Under the pieces are notes generated by a model that made no database searches, was not told the origin of the DNA, and saw only the letters and a list, made by a program, of their open reading frames with translations. Positions 9,010 to 16,804 of a stretch of DNA of 58,163 bases are shown in pieces. Position 1 is the first letter of the stretch. Every line of letters starts with the position of its first letter. The stretch is from positions 1-58,163 of the forward strand of contig JAFAGC010000128.1 in assembly GCA_023423065.1 (NCBI GenBank). Direction: 5' to 3'. The position numbers and the translations under genes are program-made. The DNA is from Pseudomonadota bacterium (GTDB lineage Bacteria > Pseudomonadota > Gammaproteobacteria > Steroidobacterales > Steroidobacteraceae).

Positions 9010-9543
9010 ATGCCCAAAGATGGTGACAGCGGCGGCGTAGAACGCCGCTCTCGAATTGACTCGGAGACAGTACAAGGCCTGCAACTGATAAATGGCGGGA
9101 TGGCCGCAGGACTGGTCGCCATGCTGCCAAATATATTGGGTAATTCCAGCTATTCAGGACTGTCTAGGTGGATGGTTGCCGGCGTCGTCTTCGGGGCAGT
9201 AGGGCTTGTCTGCGCAGTGGTTCATAGCAGGCTTCGGCGAAAGTGCTCGCTTGAGTACTCGAAGCCAGTCGCTAACCGTGATCCACCGTTCACGAATCGC
9301 TGGCTCGTGAAGTGTCAGACGGTTCCCCGCGAACCGCGGATCTGCACGAAGAGCATCATCGCGATGTGGAGTTCCCTGACAATGTTTCTCCTGGGCGCAG
9401 CTGTGGTGTGCGCAGGTTTCTTAGTTTTCGAGCCAATGCCGGCGCAGTCAGATTCGGCTTGCTGGGAATTGGAGCATGCGAACTCGGGGCTCGTCCGATT
9501 CAATAGGTGCTCTGGAGTCGTCGAAAAGATCGATGCACCGTAA
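9010..9543 (+). CDS. Hypothetical membrane protein in the island
   Basis: 177 residues with likely membrane segments around residues 27-47 (GGMAAGLVAMLP), 54-73 (MVAGVVFGAVGLVCAVV) and 120-142 (MFLLGAAVVCAGFLVF), and a soluble tail. The ATG at 9010 follows GAAGGGAGGG by five bases; a GTG six bases upstream is less likely. No family is recognised. It is convergent with the SIR2 gene. Confidence 0.65.
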   Translation: MPKDGDSGGVERRSRIDSETVQGLQLINGGMAAGLVAMLPNILGNSSYSGLSRWMVAGVVFGAVGLVCAVVHSRLRRKCSLEYSKPVANRDPPFTNRWLVKCQTVPREPRICTKSIIAMWSSLTMFLLGAAVVCAGFLVFEPMPAQSDSACWELEHANSGLVRFNRCSGVVEKIDAP

Positions 9544-9591
9544 CCCGGTAAGACCACGGACACTAGGGTCGACGTCTCCTAGACTGTCCGC

Positions 9592-10656
9592 TCAGAGGGA
9601 AAGAGAGCGGCCGAACTCATGGAAAAGCCCGGCGCACTTAATATCCGTGCGAATGAAGTATTGATCGCGACGGCGCTTCGAGCGCTTCGCCAGCTCCCGC
9701 TTGATCGCCTCGACATTCGCCTCAGAAATTCCGAAAGCGGTAGCGAAGATGGGCCGATGGCAGTGCTCGTTGATGCCGAAACGCCCATCGAACAGCAATT
9801 CAAGGTTCAACTCATGGAATGCGAAGCCTAGAAAGGCTAATCGCTCGGCTCCAGCGATATCTCGACGAATGCATTCGATATCGCTCTTACGAGCATCTGT
9901 TCCCTCGGTGAAAGTTAGAAGCTGCCGCGAAATTCCCAAGAGTTGCGGCCCGTTCGGAACTGCACCGTATTCAATTTCGCCTGATTGCGCCATCCATGGG
10001 AGTGCCCCAACCCTTCCGTAAGGATGGTAGATGTCGAGCGCCTTCATAACTTCAGTTGCCCATTCGGGCGATTCACGATAAAGGCGCTGAAGCGCTGCGT
10101 GGAGAAAATGCTCAATACAACGATCGTAGTTGAACGAAATTATCGCGACCCTTCGGAAGTTGTCTGCTACTTCGTTCTTGTCGCACCGGTCCGTCAACAG
10201 ATTGAAGAATGCAGTAAACCAAGAGGACTCAAGACTCTCGAATAGAATCGTGTTGTAGATGTTGCTTCGATCAACCATCAAGCCGCTCATCCTCTCGGCC
10301 TCAAGAATGCAACTTGCAATGGCAAGCTTTCCGCAGATTGCAATCTGCTTGTCGCTTCGATGGCAATCGATAAAATTGTCAATTGATCGTGCAAGTGGCA
10401 TAGCGTCCTTGATGACACCGCAGGCTCGCATGAGCAGATTCATATCCTGTGGCTGCCCTTGCGGCACCTGAACTAGCTGAGAAAGCGCTTGACGTATCCT
10501 TAAGTTGGCCAAGTCGCTATCGCCATTCTCGCGCTCTCGGAAAGAGAGCACGCTGGCAATCTGTTTCGTAAGTTCTCCGCCAAGTGGCAGACCAACTTCT
10601 TTGCTTGCCCCCGCTCCCAAGACCAACACTAACGATTTGCCCGCGCCGTCCACCAT
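9592..10656 (-). CDS. Stand-alone SIR2-domain protein
   Basis: 354 residues covering a SIR2-like fold. The N-terminal nucleotide-binding loop is VLVLGAGASKEVGLP (residues 11-25). SFNYDRCIEHFL carries the conserved Asn-x-Asp and DIYHPYGRVG carries the catalytic-type His, followed by a late LAFLGFAFHELNLELL strand. SIR2 domains in bacterial islands are often NAD-consuming effectors of anti-phage systems; here there is no recognisable Argonaute, STAND or helicase partner next door. Base composition is visibly more AT-rich than the flanking chromosome, which suggests transfer. The defence role is inference. Confidence 0.82.
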   Translation of the reverse strand: MVDGAGKSLVLVLGAGASKEVGLPLGGELTKQIASVLSFRERENGDSDLANLRIRQALSQLVQVPQGQPQDMNLLMRACGVIKDAMPLARSIDNFIDCHRSDKQIAICGKLAIASCILEAERMSGLMVDRSNIYNTILFESLESSWFTAFFNLLTDRCDKNEVADNFRRVAIISFNYDRCIEHFLHAALQRLYRESPEWATEVMKALDIYHPYGRVGALPWMAQSGEIEYGAVPNGPQLLGISRQLLTFTEGTDARKSDIECIRRDIAGAERLAFLGFAFHELNLELLFDGRFGINEHCHRPIFATAFGISEANVEAIKRELAKRSKRRRDQYFIRTDIKCAGLFHEFGRSLSL

Positions 10657-10834
10657 TCAGATCTGAGCGGCAGTCACGCCGCCATCACCTCGTGCTGGTT
10701 GTAAGGCGCTTGAAGCTGACTGCAGTGGCACATGGCCGCAATTCTAGCCCTCAGACGGCGCGGACCGCATCCAGTGACTGGTCGCTCTCGGCACTGGATG
10801 GACGACCGCCGGCGCGCCTCGGCAGACTTTGGCC

Positions 10835-11056
10835 GTGCCAACAATCGATCTCACCGACAAGGAACTCATCGAAGCCGCACGAGGCGCCCGGTGTTTGAAG
10901 GAAACTGCGCTCGCAGATGGCCGCAAACAGACGAACCCAGGAACGAGAGAGCAGTTTGAACGAAGCGCGGAGTTTTACGAGGTCATGGCTCGGAAGTTGG
11001 AAAGAGCCTGTAAGTCTGGTGGTTCGCGCTCGAAATCAAACCCGCGTCGGCGCTGA
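10835..11056 (+). CDS. Small hypothetical protein
   Basis: 73 residues from a GTG start (a TTG six bases upstream is possible), beginning with PTIDLTDKELIEAARGARCL, followed by a helical region and a basic C-terminus (SGGSRSKSNPRRR). The PTIDLTD opening is a pattern I associate with small conserved proteobacterial proteins of unknown function. There is no strong ribosome site, so confidence is modest. It is divergent from the SIR2 gene. Confidence 0.5.
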   Translation: MPTIDLTDKELIEAARGARCLKETALADGRKQTNPGTREQFERSAEFYEVMARKLERACKSGGSRSKSNPRRR

Positions 11057-11110
11057 GGGGTCGCCCTTTCTTGGATGTTCCGATCAAGCTGTGTGGCTTT
11101 GATCCGACGC

Positions 11111-11992
11111 TCATTCAGTCGGCAGGATTCCCAATTGCGTTGGCGGAGAGATGACGGCGTGGACCTCGATAACAGAGATTTTTCGCTCCAACTCATTTCC
11201 TTGAACGTCATAGTTGACTGACTCTTCGAATGTACAGTCCAAACTGTCGCCCGGAAGAATGGCGCTTTTTCGCGCGTGGTAGGCCTCCAGCCAGCCAACA
11301 TGAAGAATCTCTACACGCGTGGATCTCCCGTTGCGAATAACGGTCCACTGAGCCTGCCCAAGCATGTCGGGATAGCGCACCTTCAGGAACTCTCGCAGTC
11401 GATTTGTAACTGTTCGATGGACGTCCCCCTCTATCGGAGGATTTGAGTCCTGCGGTGGCAGCTGCAAAGATATGTCACCCAACTCCGTTTGGACGAAGAC
11501 TTTTTGTGTGCCAAGTGTCGTTCGTGCCCGTGATACTTCACGCAGGGCCCCTTGGACTTCTCGAACTGTTGGAGGGTGGTATCCGACCAGCCGCGGTGCC
11601 GCTTTGTAATCCGGTTCGAGCGATCGAAGCTCCGCTTCGATCTCTGGAGAGTCTGCGTCCAGCTTTTGCAGCAGCGCGTGCTTTGCTTTTACCAGCAGGC
11701 CGCCCAGCCATTTTTTCCACTCCATCTCATGCAAATGATCGTCGGGCACCGATCTCAGCACCCGCTTGAGCAGGATCTTTAGTGACGAATGCTGAACGTC
11801 GTTGAGAACGGAAATAGGCTCAAGCTCAGTGCTAATAGATGACAATAGCGCAGCGTCGAGAGAGTCGAGTGAAGCAATAAGAGCCATTGCGCCGCTGAGC
11901 ACATCCAGCGCCTTTGACTCGCCCGGCTTGTATTCAATCACAAGCCCAATCTCGCCTTCGACGGCTTCTTCTAGTGTCCGCTCCATCGCCAC
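11111..11992 (-). CDS. Hypothetical protein of the island
   Basis: 293 residues (291 if the ATG at 11986 is used rather than the GTG at 11992). The family is not recognised. The first ~120 residues are helical; the C-terminal half is beta-rich, with QKVFVQTELGDISLQLP and ERKISVIEVHAVISPPTQL. No signal or membrane segment is seen. It is relatively AT-rich like the SIR2 gene and lies upstream of it on the same strand, separated by the small gene on the opposite strand. Confidence 0.6.
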   Translation of the reverse strand: MAMERTLEEAVEGEIGLVIEYKPGESKALDVLSGAMALIASLDSLDAALLSSISTELEPISVLNDVQHSSLKILLKRVLRSVPDDHLHEMEWKKWLGGLLVKAKHALLQKLDADSPEIEAELRSLEPDYKAAPRLVGYHPPTVREVQGALREVSRARTTLGTQKVFVQTELGDISLQLPPQDSNPPIEGDVHRTVTNRLREFLKVRYPDMLGQAQWTVIRNGRSTRVEILHVGWLEAYHARKSAILPGDSLDCTFEESVNYDVQGNELERKISVIEVHAVISPPTQLGILPTE

Positions 11993-12215
11993 ATTCTAGT
12001 CCAAAGAGTTAGGCGGCGGAAATCGAAGGGCCTTCCGCGAAGGCTGGGGCTGCTCGCACAAGCGTAGCTAGAGCTTTACGCCATTACGCGTGAGGACACG
12101 GTGCAAGTTGTTTGGGGCATCGCAGTCTGTTTTATGGAAAACCCGAGGGGTTTTGATAGCAGCGCTTCACTCGCAATTGAGAAATGACCTGATTCTGTGG
12201 GGCGGAGAGGCAGCT

Positions 12216-12704
12216 CTACTGCGTGACTTGATCGCGCACCAGGCTGGCGAGCGTCGCGAGTTCGGTTGCCATAGGCTCAGCAGCGGGCAAAACGACTGCG
12301 TGAATGTCCGTCGAATAGCGCAGATAGAAGGGCTTGCCATGCACCTCGGCGAGCCGCTGAACCCAAGCGGGCGGGGCAAGGGATATCGCGAGACCTCGCT
12401 GTACGGCTTCTCGCCACAGCCAGTCGAGATTGTGGCGATTCCCCGCCTCCATAACTTCTTTCTCGGCTGCCGCCTTGGCCTGCTCGTTGCTCTGTCGACG
12501 CGTAAGAGACGCCTTGAGCAGGCATTCGAGGATGTGCGCGGCGACAAGGCAGAGCGCCATTGGCGATGCCGTCGGCGGCGATGCGAGGACGCGAAGACCG
12601 GGTAGCATGGCTTCTGCGACGCCGAGGTAGGTCATCGGCGGGCCCGCGGGTTCAATGTGGACGCCATCCAATAGCGCCGCGACGATGCCTATCACTGGTT
12701 TCAT
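12216..12704 (-). CDS. HEPN-like hypothetical protein
   Basis: 162 residues. The centre, LCLVAAHILECLLKASLTRR followed by RHNLDWLWREAVQRG, resembles HEPN-type helical proteins, where a LLK helix is followed by an H-[DN]-L-x-x-L-W motif. The classical R-x4-6-H RNase motif is not obvious, so ribonuclease activity should not be assumed. A GGAG site precedes the ATG. It sits just downstream of the frameshifted zinc-ribbon gene in the island. Confidence 0.6.
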   Translation of the reverse strand: MKPVIGIVAALLDGVHIEPAGPPMTYLGVAEAMLPGLRVLASPPTASPMALCLVAAHILECLLKASLTRRQSNEQAKAAAEKEVMEAGNRHNLDWLWREAVQRGLAISLAPPAWVQRLAEVHGKPFYLRYSTDIHAVVLPAAEPMATELATLASLVRDQVTQ

Positions 12705-12726
12705 TCGAGACTCCGGGTTCGGGAAA

Positions 12727-13166
12727 TCAAGTTTCCGCGAACCGACGCCGTCCGCTCATGTCGACGCCTTTCACGCAGATATCTGCGCGACAATTTGGAT
12801 GCGGACAGACCAAATATTCCGTTCGCCCGGTTCGATGCTCTCGAAAGAGGACTGATTTTTCGCCCGGTTGTAGCAAGGTGCAGATGTAGTGCACCGGTTC
12901 GCCGGAGCCATCATTCCCTATGAGTTCCAGTCCTCGAGTGCAGAAACTTGCTTTCGCAGTTGTTCATTCTCATCTTGAACACGAAGAACGTCGCCCTGCG
13001 TTCCGAATATTCGATCGTTGAGATCTGCCGAATCGTCTTCGAGATCTCTAATCTGCTCTTTGTGCTTGTCGGACAGATCGCTTTGTCGCAGCGCACGAGA
13101 GATGCTGCGCCCTTTTGACAGTAGGGCCAGCGCCGCAGTGATCGCCGAAGGATCGAAATCTGCCAT
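12727..13166 (-). pseudogene. Frameshifted coiled-coil/zinc-ribbon gene
   Basis: The first frame starts at 13166 (MADFDPSAITAALALLSKGR) and encodes a coiled coil to ...QVSALEDWNS, with a TAG at 12918-12920. Shifting frame near this stop opens a second frame that runs to TGA at 12727-12729 and reads ...PVHYICTLLQPGEKSVLF...YLVCPHPNCRADICV. That looks like the zinc-ribbon C-terminus these coiled-coil proteins usually carry. One cysteine of the first expected Cys pair is missing. I read it as a decayed gene; a programmed frameshift is possible but less likely. Confidence 0.65.
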
Positions 13167-13193
13167 ACATTCACCCGTTTGCATGTTGAGATT

Positions 13194-13318
13194 GCGCGCC
13201 GACAGGAATTGAACCCGCGACCTCCCCAGCGGTTATGCTTGTCTCCACGGTCCTGAGAAGACTGCGAAGGGCACTTACCTGGTCACCGGGGTGCTCTATC
13301 CAACTGAGCTACGGCGCA
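13194..13318 (-). tRNA. tRNA-like gene interrupted in the anticodon arm
   Basis: On the minus strand there is a good acceptor stem (TGCGCCG / CGGCGCG), a normal D arm (TAGCTCAGTTGGATAGAGCA) and a normal T arm with TTCAATT loop. The anticodon stem CCCCG/TGGGG is also present, but the loop is expanded by roughly 50 bases. If position 33 is the T after CCCCGG, the next triplet is GAC (Val-like), but this is uncertain. The CCA end is not encoded, unlike the three normal tRNAs here. The insert holds a 6-bp hairpin (GTCTTC/GGAGAC). It is probably a pseudo-tRNA or a mobile-element tRNA. Confidence 0.5.
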
Positions 13319-13439
13319 CGAACATCGTCCATGGGTTCAATCGCGGAAATCAAGTCTTGCCGGCAATTGCCGGCAACCATTGCGCGAATGAGACCGATCC
13401 TCTAGGCACCGTTTAGCCTCTACAGCGAAGACGCTCTCG

Positions 13440-14015
13440 ATGGAAAACTCAAATTCTGTTAGGCCACCACTCGCATGCCGCATCCCGATCGCATCACTGA
13501 ACACAAGAGTAAGCATTCTCAAAAGTGACTCAGTGCAGACGGTGTCGTCGCTTGCAATCGCCTCCGGTCGTCCATTCGTTTGGATCGAAGGATTCTCCGG
13601 TGCCGGCAAAAGTTCTTTCGGCGCACACCTTGCGCTCTCCATGAACTGGCCAGTCATCGAGCTCGACAAGATGCTTCGAGACGAACAAACCGATGATATG
13701 AGTTACGCGGAGCGTATTGACAAAGAATCACTTTCGAGAGCCTTCATCGAGCACGGCTGCGCGCAAGTTATCTTAGACGGCGTATGTCTCCGTGAATCAG
13801 TCGTCCCCTTGCCGGGCATGAAGCGCGGCGATGCGTTCGTCGTTTATATCGCGAAGGTCTCGCGCATCTTAGTGGATGAGCTGATCTGGCATGACGGCTG
13901 TTGGATGGAGGAAGCTGACGACGTTCTCGGCTGGCTATTGCGTGAAACCGTTCGTTATCACAGATTGGTTCACCCATATGCAGATGCCGATCGCATACTG
14001 CTGCGAGTCGAATGA
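13440..14015 (+). CDS. P-loop kinase-like protein
   Basis: 191 residues. A Walker A loop GFSGAGKSS lies at residues 51-59, followed by WPVIELDKML (typical of small-molecule kinases of the AAA_33/uridine-kinase-like group) and a Walker-B-like strand QVILDGVCL. The C-terminal region has a helical RETVRYHRLVHPYADADRILL. It probably phosphorylates a small molecule, but the substrate is unknown. It lies between the interrupted tRNA and the integrase remnant. Confidence 0.65.
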   Translation: MENSNSVRPPLACRIPIASLNTRVSILKSDSVQTVSSLAIASGRPFVWIEGFSGAGKSSFGAHLALSMNWPVIELDKMLRDEQTDDMSYAERIDKESLSRAFIEHGCAQVILDGVCLRESVVPLPGMKRGDAFVVYIAKVSRILVDELIWHDGCWMEEADDVLGWLLRETVRYHRLVHPYADADRILLRVE

Positions 14016-14214
14016 AATACGCGCCGCGTGTTCCGCCCAATCCGCCGCCGCCCATCATTCCAAGATCCAATTGCTGGCCACCTTGCCCGCCGCGATCACT
14101 TCCATCACTTTCTGCGCGCGAGGTTCGCAAGGTGTTCGATCACGGCCGGATCATTCCCCGCGCCGTTCTCGATGAAGGTGCGCTTCAAGCCCGGTGCCAA
14201 GTCATCGGGTGCAG

Positions 14215-14667
14215 TAGGCAGTCGAGGCCGTTGTCGCCGCGCGGTGGAAGCTTGCGTGTCCGCTGACGAGTCTGGGGTACGTATTTCCAGGCGAGCCCGA
14301 TGTGAAGGGCGAGCGCGGCGCTATCGATGCCGACGTGTTGCTTCGTCACGTCCTGCGCCGGGCGTTACGAAAAGCTGCCTTACCGCCGCTGCGCTTCCAC
14401 GATCTGCGCCACTTGGCCGGGTCGTTCATGCACGAAGCCGGTGTTCCGCTCAAGCGTGCTCAGGAAATCTTGGGGCATGCGTCCGAGCGCACGACGCTGG
14501 CTATCTACACGCACTCGATGCGCAGACAGCATGACGACTCTGCGGACCGCATCGCGATGATCTCCGGCTTAGCGCCGAGCGACTTGGGAGACAAAGGGGA
14601 GACATGCGACGACGGAGAATCGACGAATGTCGCGCAAGTGATTGTGCCCATTCGGACTGATGGGTAA
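14215..14667 (+). pseudogene. Tyrosine integrase C-terminal fragment
   Basis: The C-terminal catalytic part of a phage/XerCD-like integrase. It runs from about 14215 (WKLACPLTSLGYVFPGEPD) through the signature LRFHDLRHLAGSFMHEAG and AQEILGHASERTTLAIYTH, so the His-x-x-Arg, the Gly-His and the nucleophile Tyr are all present. The N-terminal half is missing. The 3' end runs into the left end of an IS481-family element, whose first bases supply the TAA. Joining the flanks across the IS continues the frame into tRNA-Asn, stopping near 16010. Integrases often sit beside the tRNA they use. Confidence 0.75.
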
Positions 14668-15919
14668 CACGGTATTCCGGACACATAGGTAACACTTTCC
14701 GGCATTTGGGAGGGCCCCATATGCCGTGGCGGGAGTGTTCCAAGATGGATGAGCGCCTGCGGTTTGTGGCTCGCCTGCTCGAGGGCGAGAAGATGGCTGA
14801 GCTGTGCCGGGAGTTCGATATCTCGCGCAAGACCGGCTACAAGATCTTCACTCGATACAAGGACTGCGGCCTGGAAGGCCTGACCGATCGCAGCCGCCGA
14901 CCGTATCGACAGGCGAACCGTCTGCCGTTCCAGGTCGAGACGCTGATTCTGGCCCTGAAGCGCGAGCATCCCAGCTGGGGCGCGCCGAAGATCCGGGCGA
15001 AGTTGCGCAGGCGCTTCCCGGACATCAAGCCTCCAGCCATCAGCACCGTGCACGCCGTGCTCGATCGTAATGGCCTCGTGACACACGGCCGCGAACGTCG
15101 CTACCAGGCGCAGGGCACGACGCTCTCGGCCCCCACCTCGCCGAACGATCTGTGGTGCGCGGACTTCAAGGGCGAGTTCATGCTGTCGGACAAGCGCTAC
15201 TGCTATCCGCTGACCATCACGGACTTCGCATCGCGTTACCTCATCTGCTGCGACGCCCTGGCCAGCACACGTGCGGAGCCTGCATTTACCGTGTTCGAGC
15301 GTGCGTTCAAGGACTTTGGGCTCCCTCGCTCGATCCGCACCGACAATGGCACACCGTTCGCCAGTGGTAGCGCGATCTTCGGGCTCTCGAAGCTCTCGGT
15401 GTGGTGGCTGCGACTCGGCATCGGCCTCGAACGCATCCAGCCTGGCCAGCCGCAGCAGAACGGCCGTCACGAGCGCATGCACCTGACGCTCAAGAAGGAG
15501 ACGACCAAGCCCGCGGCTAACAACTTCCTGCAGCAGCAGGAGAAGTTCGATCGGTTCATCGAGTGCTACAACCAGCAGCGCCCGCATCAGGCCATCGGGA
15601 TGCACTACCCCGGCGAGCTCTACCAGCCTTCACCGCGGCCGTATCACGGTCTCGATCCCCTGGAGTACCCGTTCCACGATCGCACCATCGCCGTCACCAT
15701 GTGCGGTCGTGTGTGCTTCGGCACGCGCAAGATCAACCTCTCGACCGTCTTCGCCGGTCAGAACGTCGGCGTCAAAGAGGTCGATGAAAAAGTCTGGCTG
15801 ATCAGCTTCATGCACTACGACTTGGGGTTCTTCGACCACGAGAGCAATCGCTTCGAGTGCGCCGAGAGTCCGTTCGCTGCTAAGGTGTTACCCATGTCAT
15901 CGGTATAAACCGTTACCGA
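14661..15919. mobile_element. IS481-family insertion sequence
   Basis: A 1.26-kb element with imperfect 38-bp terminal inverted repeats at 14661-14698 and 15882-15919 (about 26 of 38 identical). Each repeat contains two GGTAAC words. It carries one DDE transposase gene. I could not identify a clear target-site duplication. It has inserted into the 3' part of the integrase, between the integrase and tRNA-Asn. Confidence 0.8.
14721..15908 (+). CDS. IS481-family DDE transposase
   Basis: 395 residues. The N-terminal helix-turn-helix (ELCREFDISRKTGYKIFTRY) is followed by an HTH_29-like part and an rve integrase core, with DDE residues in LWCADFKGEF, SIRTDNGTPFAS and PQQNGRHERMH. The ATG at 14721 follows GGGAGGG. 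The last codons lie inside the right inverted repeat. The frame is intact, so the element may still be active. Confidence 0.92.
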   Translation: MPWRECSKMDERLRFVARLLEGEKMAELCREFDISRKTGYKIFTRYKDCGLEGLTDRSRRPYRQANRLPFQVETLILALKREHPSWGAPKIRAKLRRRFPDIKPPAISTVHAVLDRNGLVTHGRERRYQAQGTTLSAPTSPNDLWCADFKGEFMLSDKRYCYPLTITDFASRYLICCDALASTRAEPAFTVFERAFKDFGLPRSIRTDNGTPFASGSAIFGLSKLSVWWLRLGIGLERIQPGQPQQNGRHERMHLTLKKETTKPAANNFLQQQEKFDRFIECYNQQRPHQAIGMHYPGELYQPSPRPYHGLDPLEYPFHDRTIAVTMCGRVCFGTRKINLSTVFAGQNVGVKEVDEKVWLISFMHYDLGFFDHESNRFECAESPFAAKVLPMSSV

Positions 15920-15945
15920 TGCGTCCAGAACGGACCTTGAGAAGT

Positions 15946-15962
15946 TGGCTCCCTGGGTTGGA
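15946..15962 (-). repeat. Candidate att core in tRNA-Asn
   Basis: The 17-bp 3' end of tRNA-Asn, including CCA. It is the partner of the near-identical repeat at 7460-7476. Confidence 0.55.
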
Positions 15963-16021
15963 CTCGAACCAACGACCAACGGATTAACAGTCCGACGCTC
16001 TACCGACTGAGCTACCAGGGA
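15946..16021 (-). tRNA. tRNA-Asn(GTT)
   Basis: 76 nt with encoded CCA. The acceptor TCCCTGG pairs with CCAGGGA and the anticodon loop CTGTTAA gives GTT. The last 17 bases recur with one mismatch at 7460-7476, and an integrase remnant lies on its 3' side, so this is probably the island attachment site. Confidence 0.96.
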
Positions 16022-16195
16022 ACCGAGAACCGGTGAAGGGCGCGCATTCTGGCGACGGCGTCGGGCGGCGTCAAGCAATCCTCTCCGAATCAGCCACTTA
16101 CGCCTGAAATACTTGACTTCGATCCTAGGGAATGGCGGTGATTTGCCGCCTGCCGGTCCTGTTCTGGTGGCATCCCCGCGACAGGACCGGCGAAA

Positions 16196-16222
16196 TGTCG
16201 ATCCGGCCCGGGCCCGTTCGGC
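16196..16222 (+). promoter_or_regulatory. ECF42-type promoter, copy 2
   Basis: TGTCGA (16196-16201), 17 bases, then CGGC (16219-16222). Spacing and boxes are the same as at 4241, and the bases before the box (GCGACAGGACCGGCGAAA here) end similarly. It lies about 40 bases before the second DGPF gene. Confidence 0.55.
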
Positions 16223-16260
16223 AAAGGTACGAACCGAACACTTATCGAAGGAGCAAAACG

Positions 16261-16701
16261 ATGCGAGTCATGGTGATGGTCAAGGCAACGAAGAACAGCG
16301 AAGCGGGGATCATGCCGCCCGAGAATCTCCTCGGCGACATGATGAAGTTCAACGAGGAGCTCGTGAAGGCCGGCGTCATGGTGGCGGGCGATGGACTGAA
16401 GCCGAGCTCGCAGGGCAAGCGCGTGCGTTTCACGGGCAATGGCGGCAAGCAGTCGGTCATCGACGGGCCGTTCGCGGAAACGAAGGAGCTGGTCGCGGGC
16501 TACTGGATCTGGAACGTCAAATCGATCGACGAAGCGATCGAGTGGCTGAAGAAGTGCCCGGACCCGATGCCGGGTGAGCCGTCGGAAATCGAGATCCGTC
16601 CGTTCTATGAAATCGAGGATTTCGGGGCGGCGGCGACGCCCGAGCTCATCGCCAAGGAAAAGGAACTGCGCGCGACGGTCGAGCAGCGCCAGAAGCAGTA
16701 A
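16261..16701 (+). CDS. YCII/DGPF-domain protein (paralogue 2)
   Basis: 146 residues, a close paralogue of the protein at 4317. The signature DGPFAETKELVAGYWIWNVK is central and the N-terminus is MRVMVMVKATKNSEAG. An AAGGAG site precedes the ATG; the upstream in-frame extension is not coding because it crosses the promoter. Function is unknown; the family is tied to ECF42 regulation. It lies just outside the candidate island, beyond tRNA-Asn. Confidence 0.9.
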   Translation: MRVMVMVKATKNSEAGIMPPENLLGDMMKFNEELVKAGVMVAGDGLKPSSQGKRVRFTGNGGKQSVIDGPFAETKELVAGYWIWNVKSIDEAIEWLKKCPDPMPGEPSEIEIRPFYEIEDFGAAATPELIAKEKELRATVEQRQKQ

Positions 16702-16748
16702 GGAAGGACGGGCGACGACCGCGGCGTCGCCCCTCGTTTCGAGCAGTA

Positions 16749-16779
16749 TTGACCTGGAGCCGACTCGAAGTCGGACCAT
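16749..16779 (+). promoter_or_regulatory. MerR-type promoter with operator dyad
   Basis: TTGACC (16749-16754) and GACCAT (16774-16779) are separated by 19 bases, the long spacer typical of MerR-activated promoters. Inside the spacer is a perfect dyad CCGACT-CGA-AGTCGG (16760-16774). It precedes the MerF-like gene and a merR gene. Confidence 0.65.
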
Positions 16780-16804
16780 GTGCTCCACGTTCAAAGGAGC
16801 ACCG

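Noticed and set aside
12090..12605. 171-residue plus-strand frame in the island
   Set aside because: The opposite-strand frame 12216-12704 has better protein character and a ribosome site.
14505..15605. Minus-strand frame across the IS transposase
   Set aside because: Shadow of the DDE transposase, whose catalytic motifs are intact on the plus strand.
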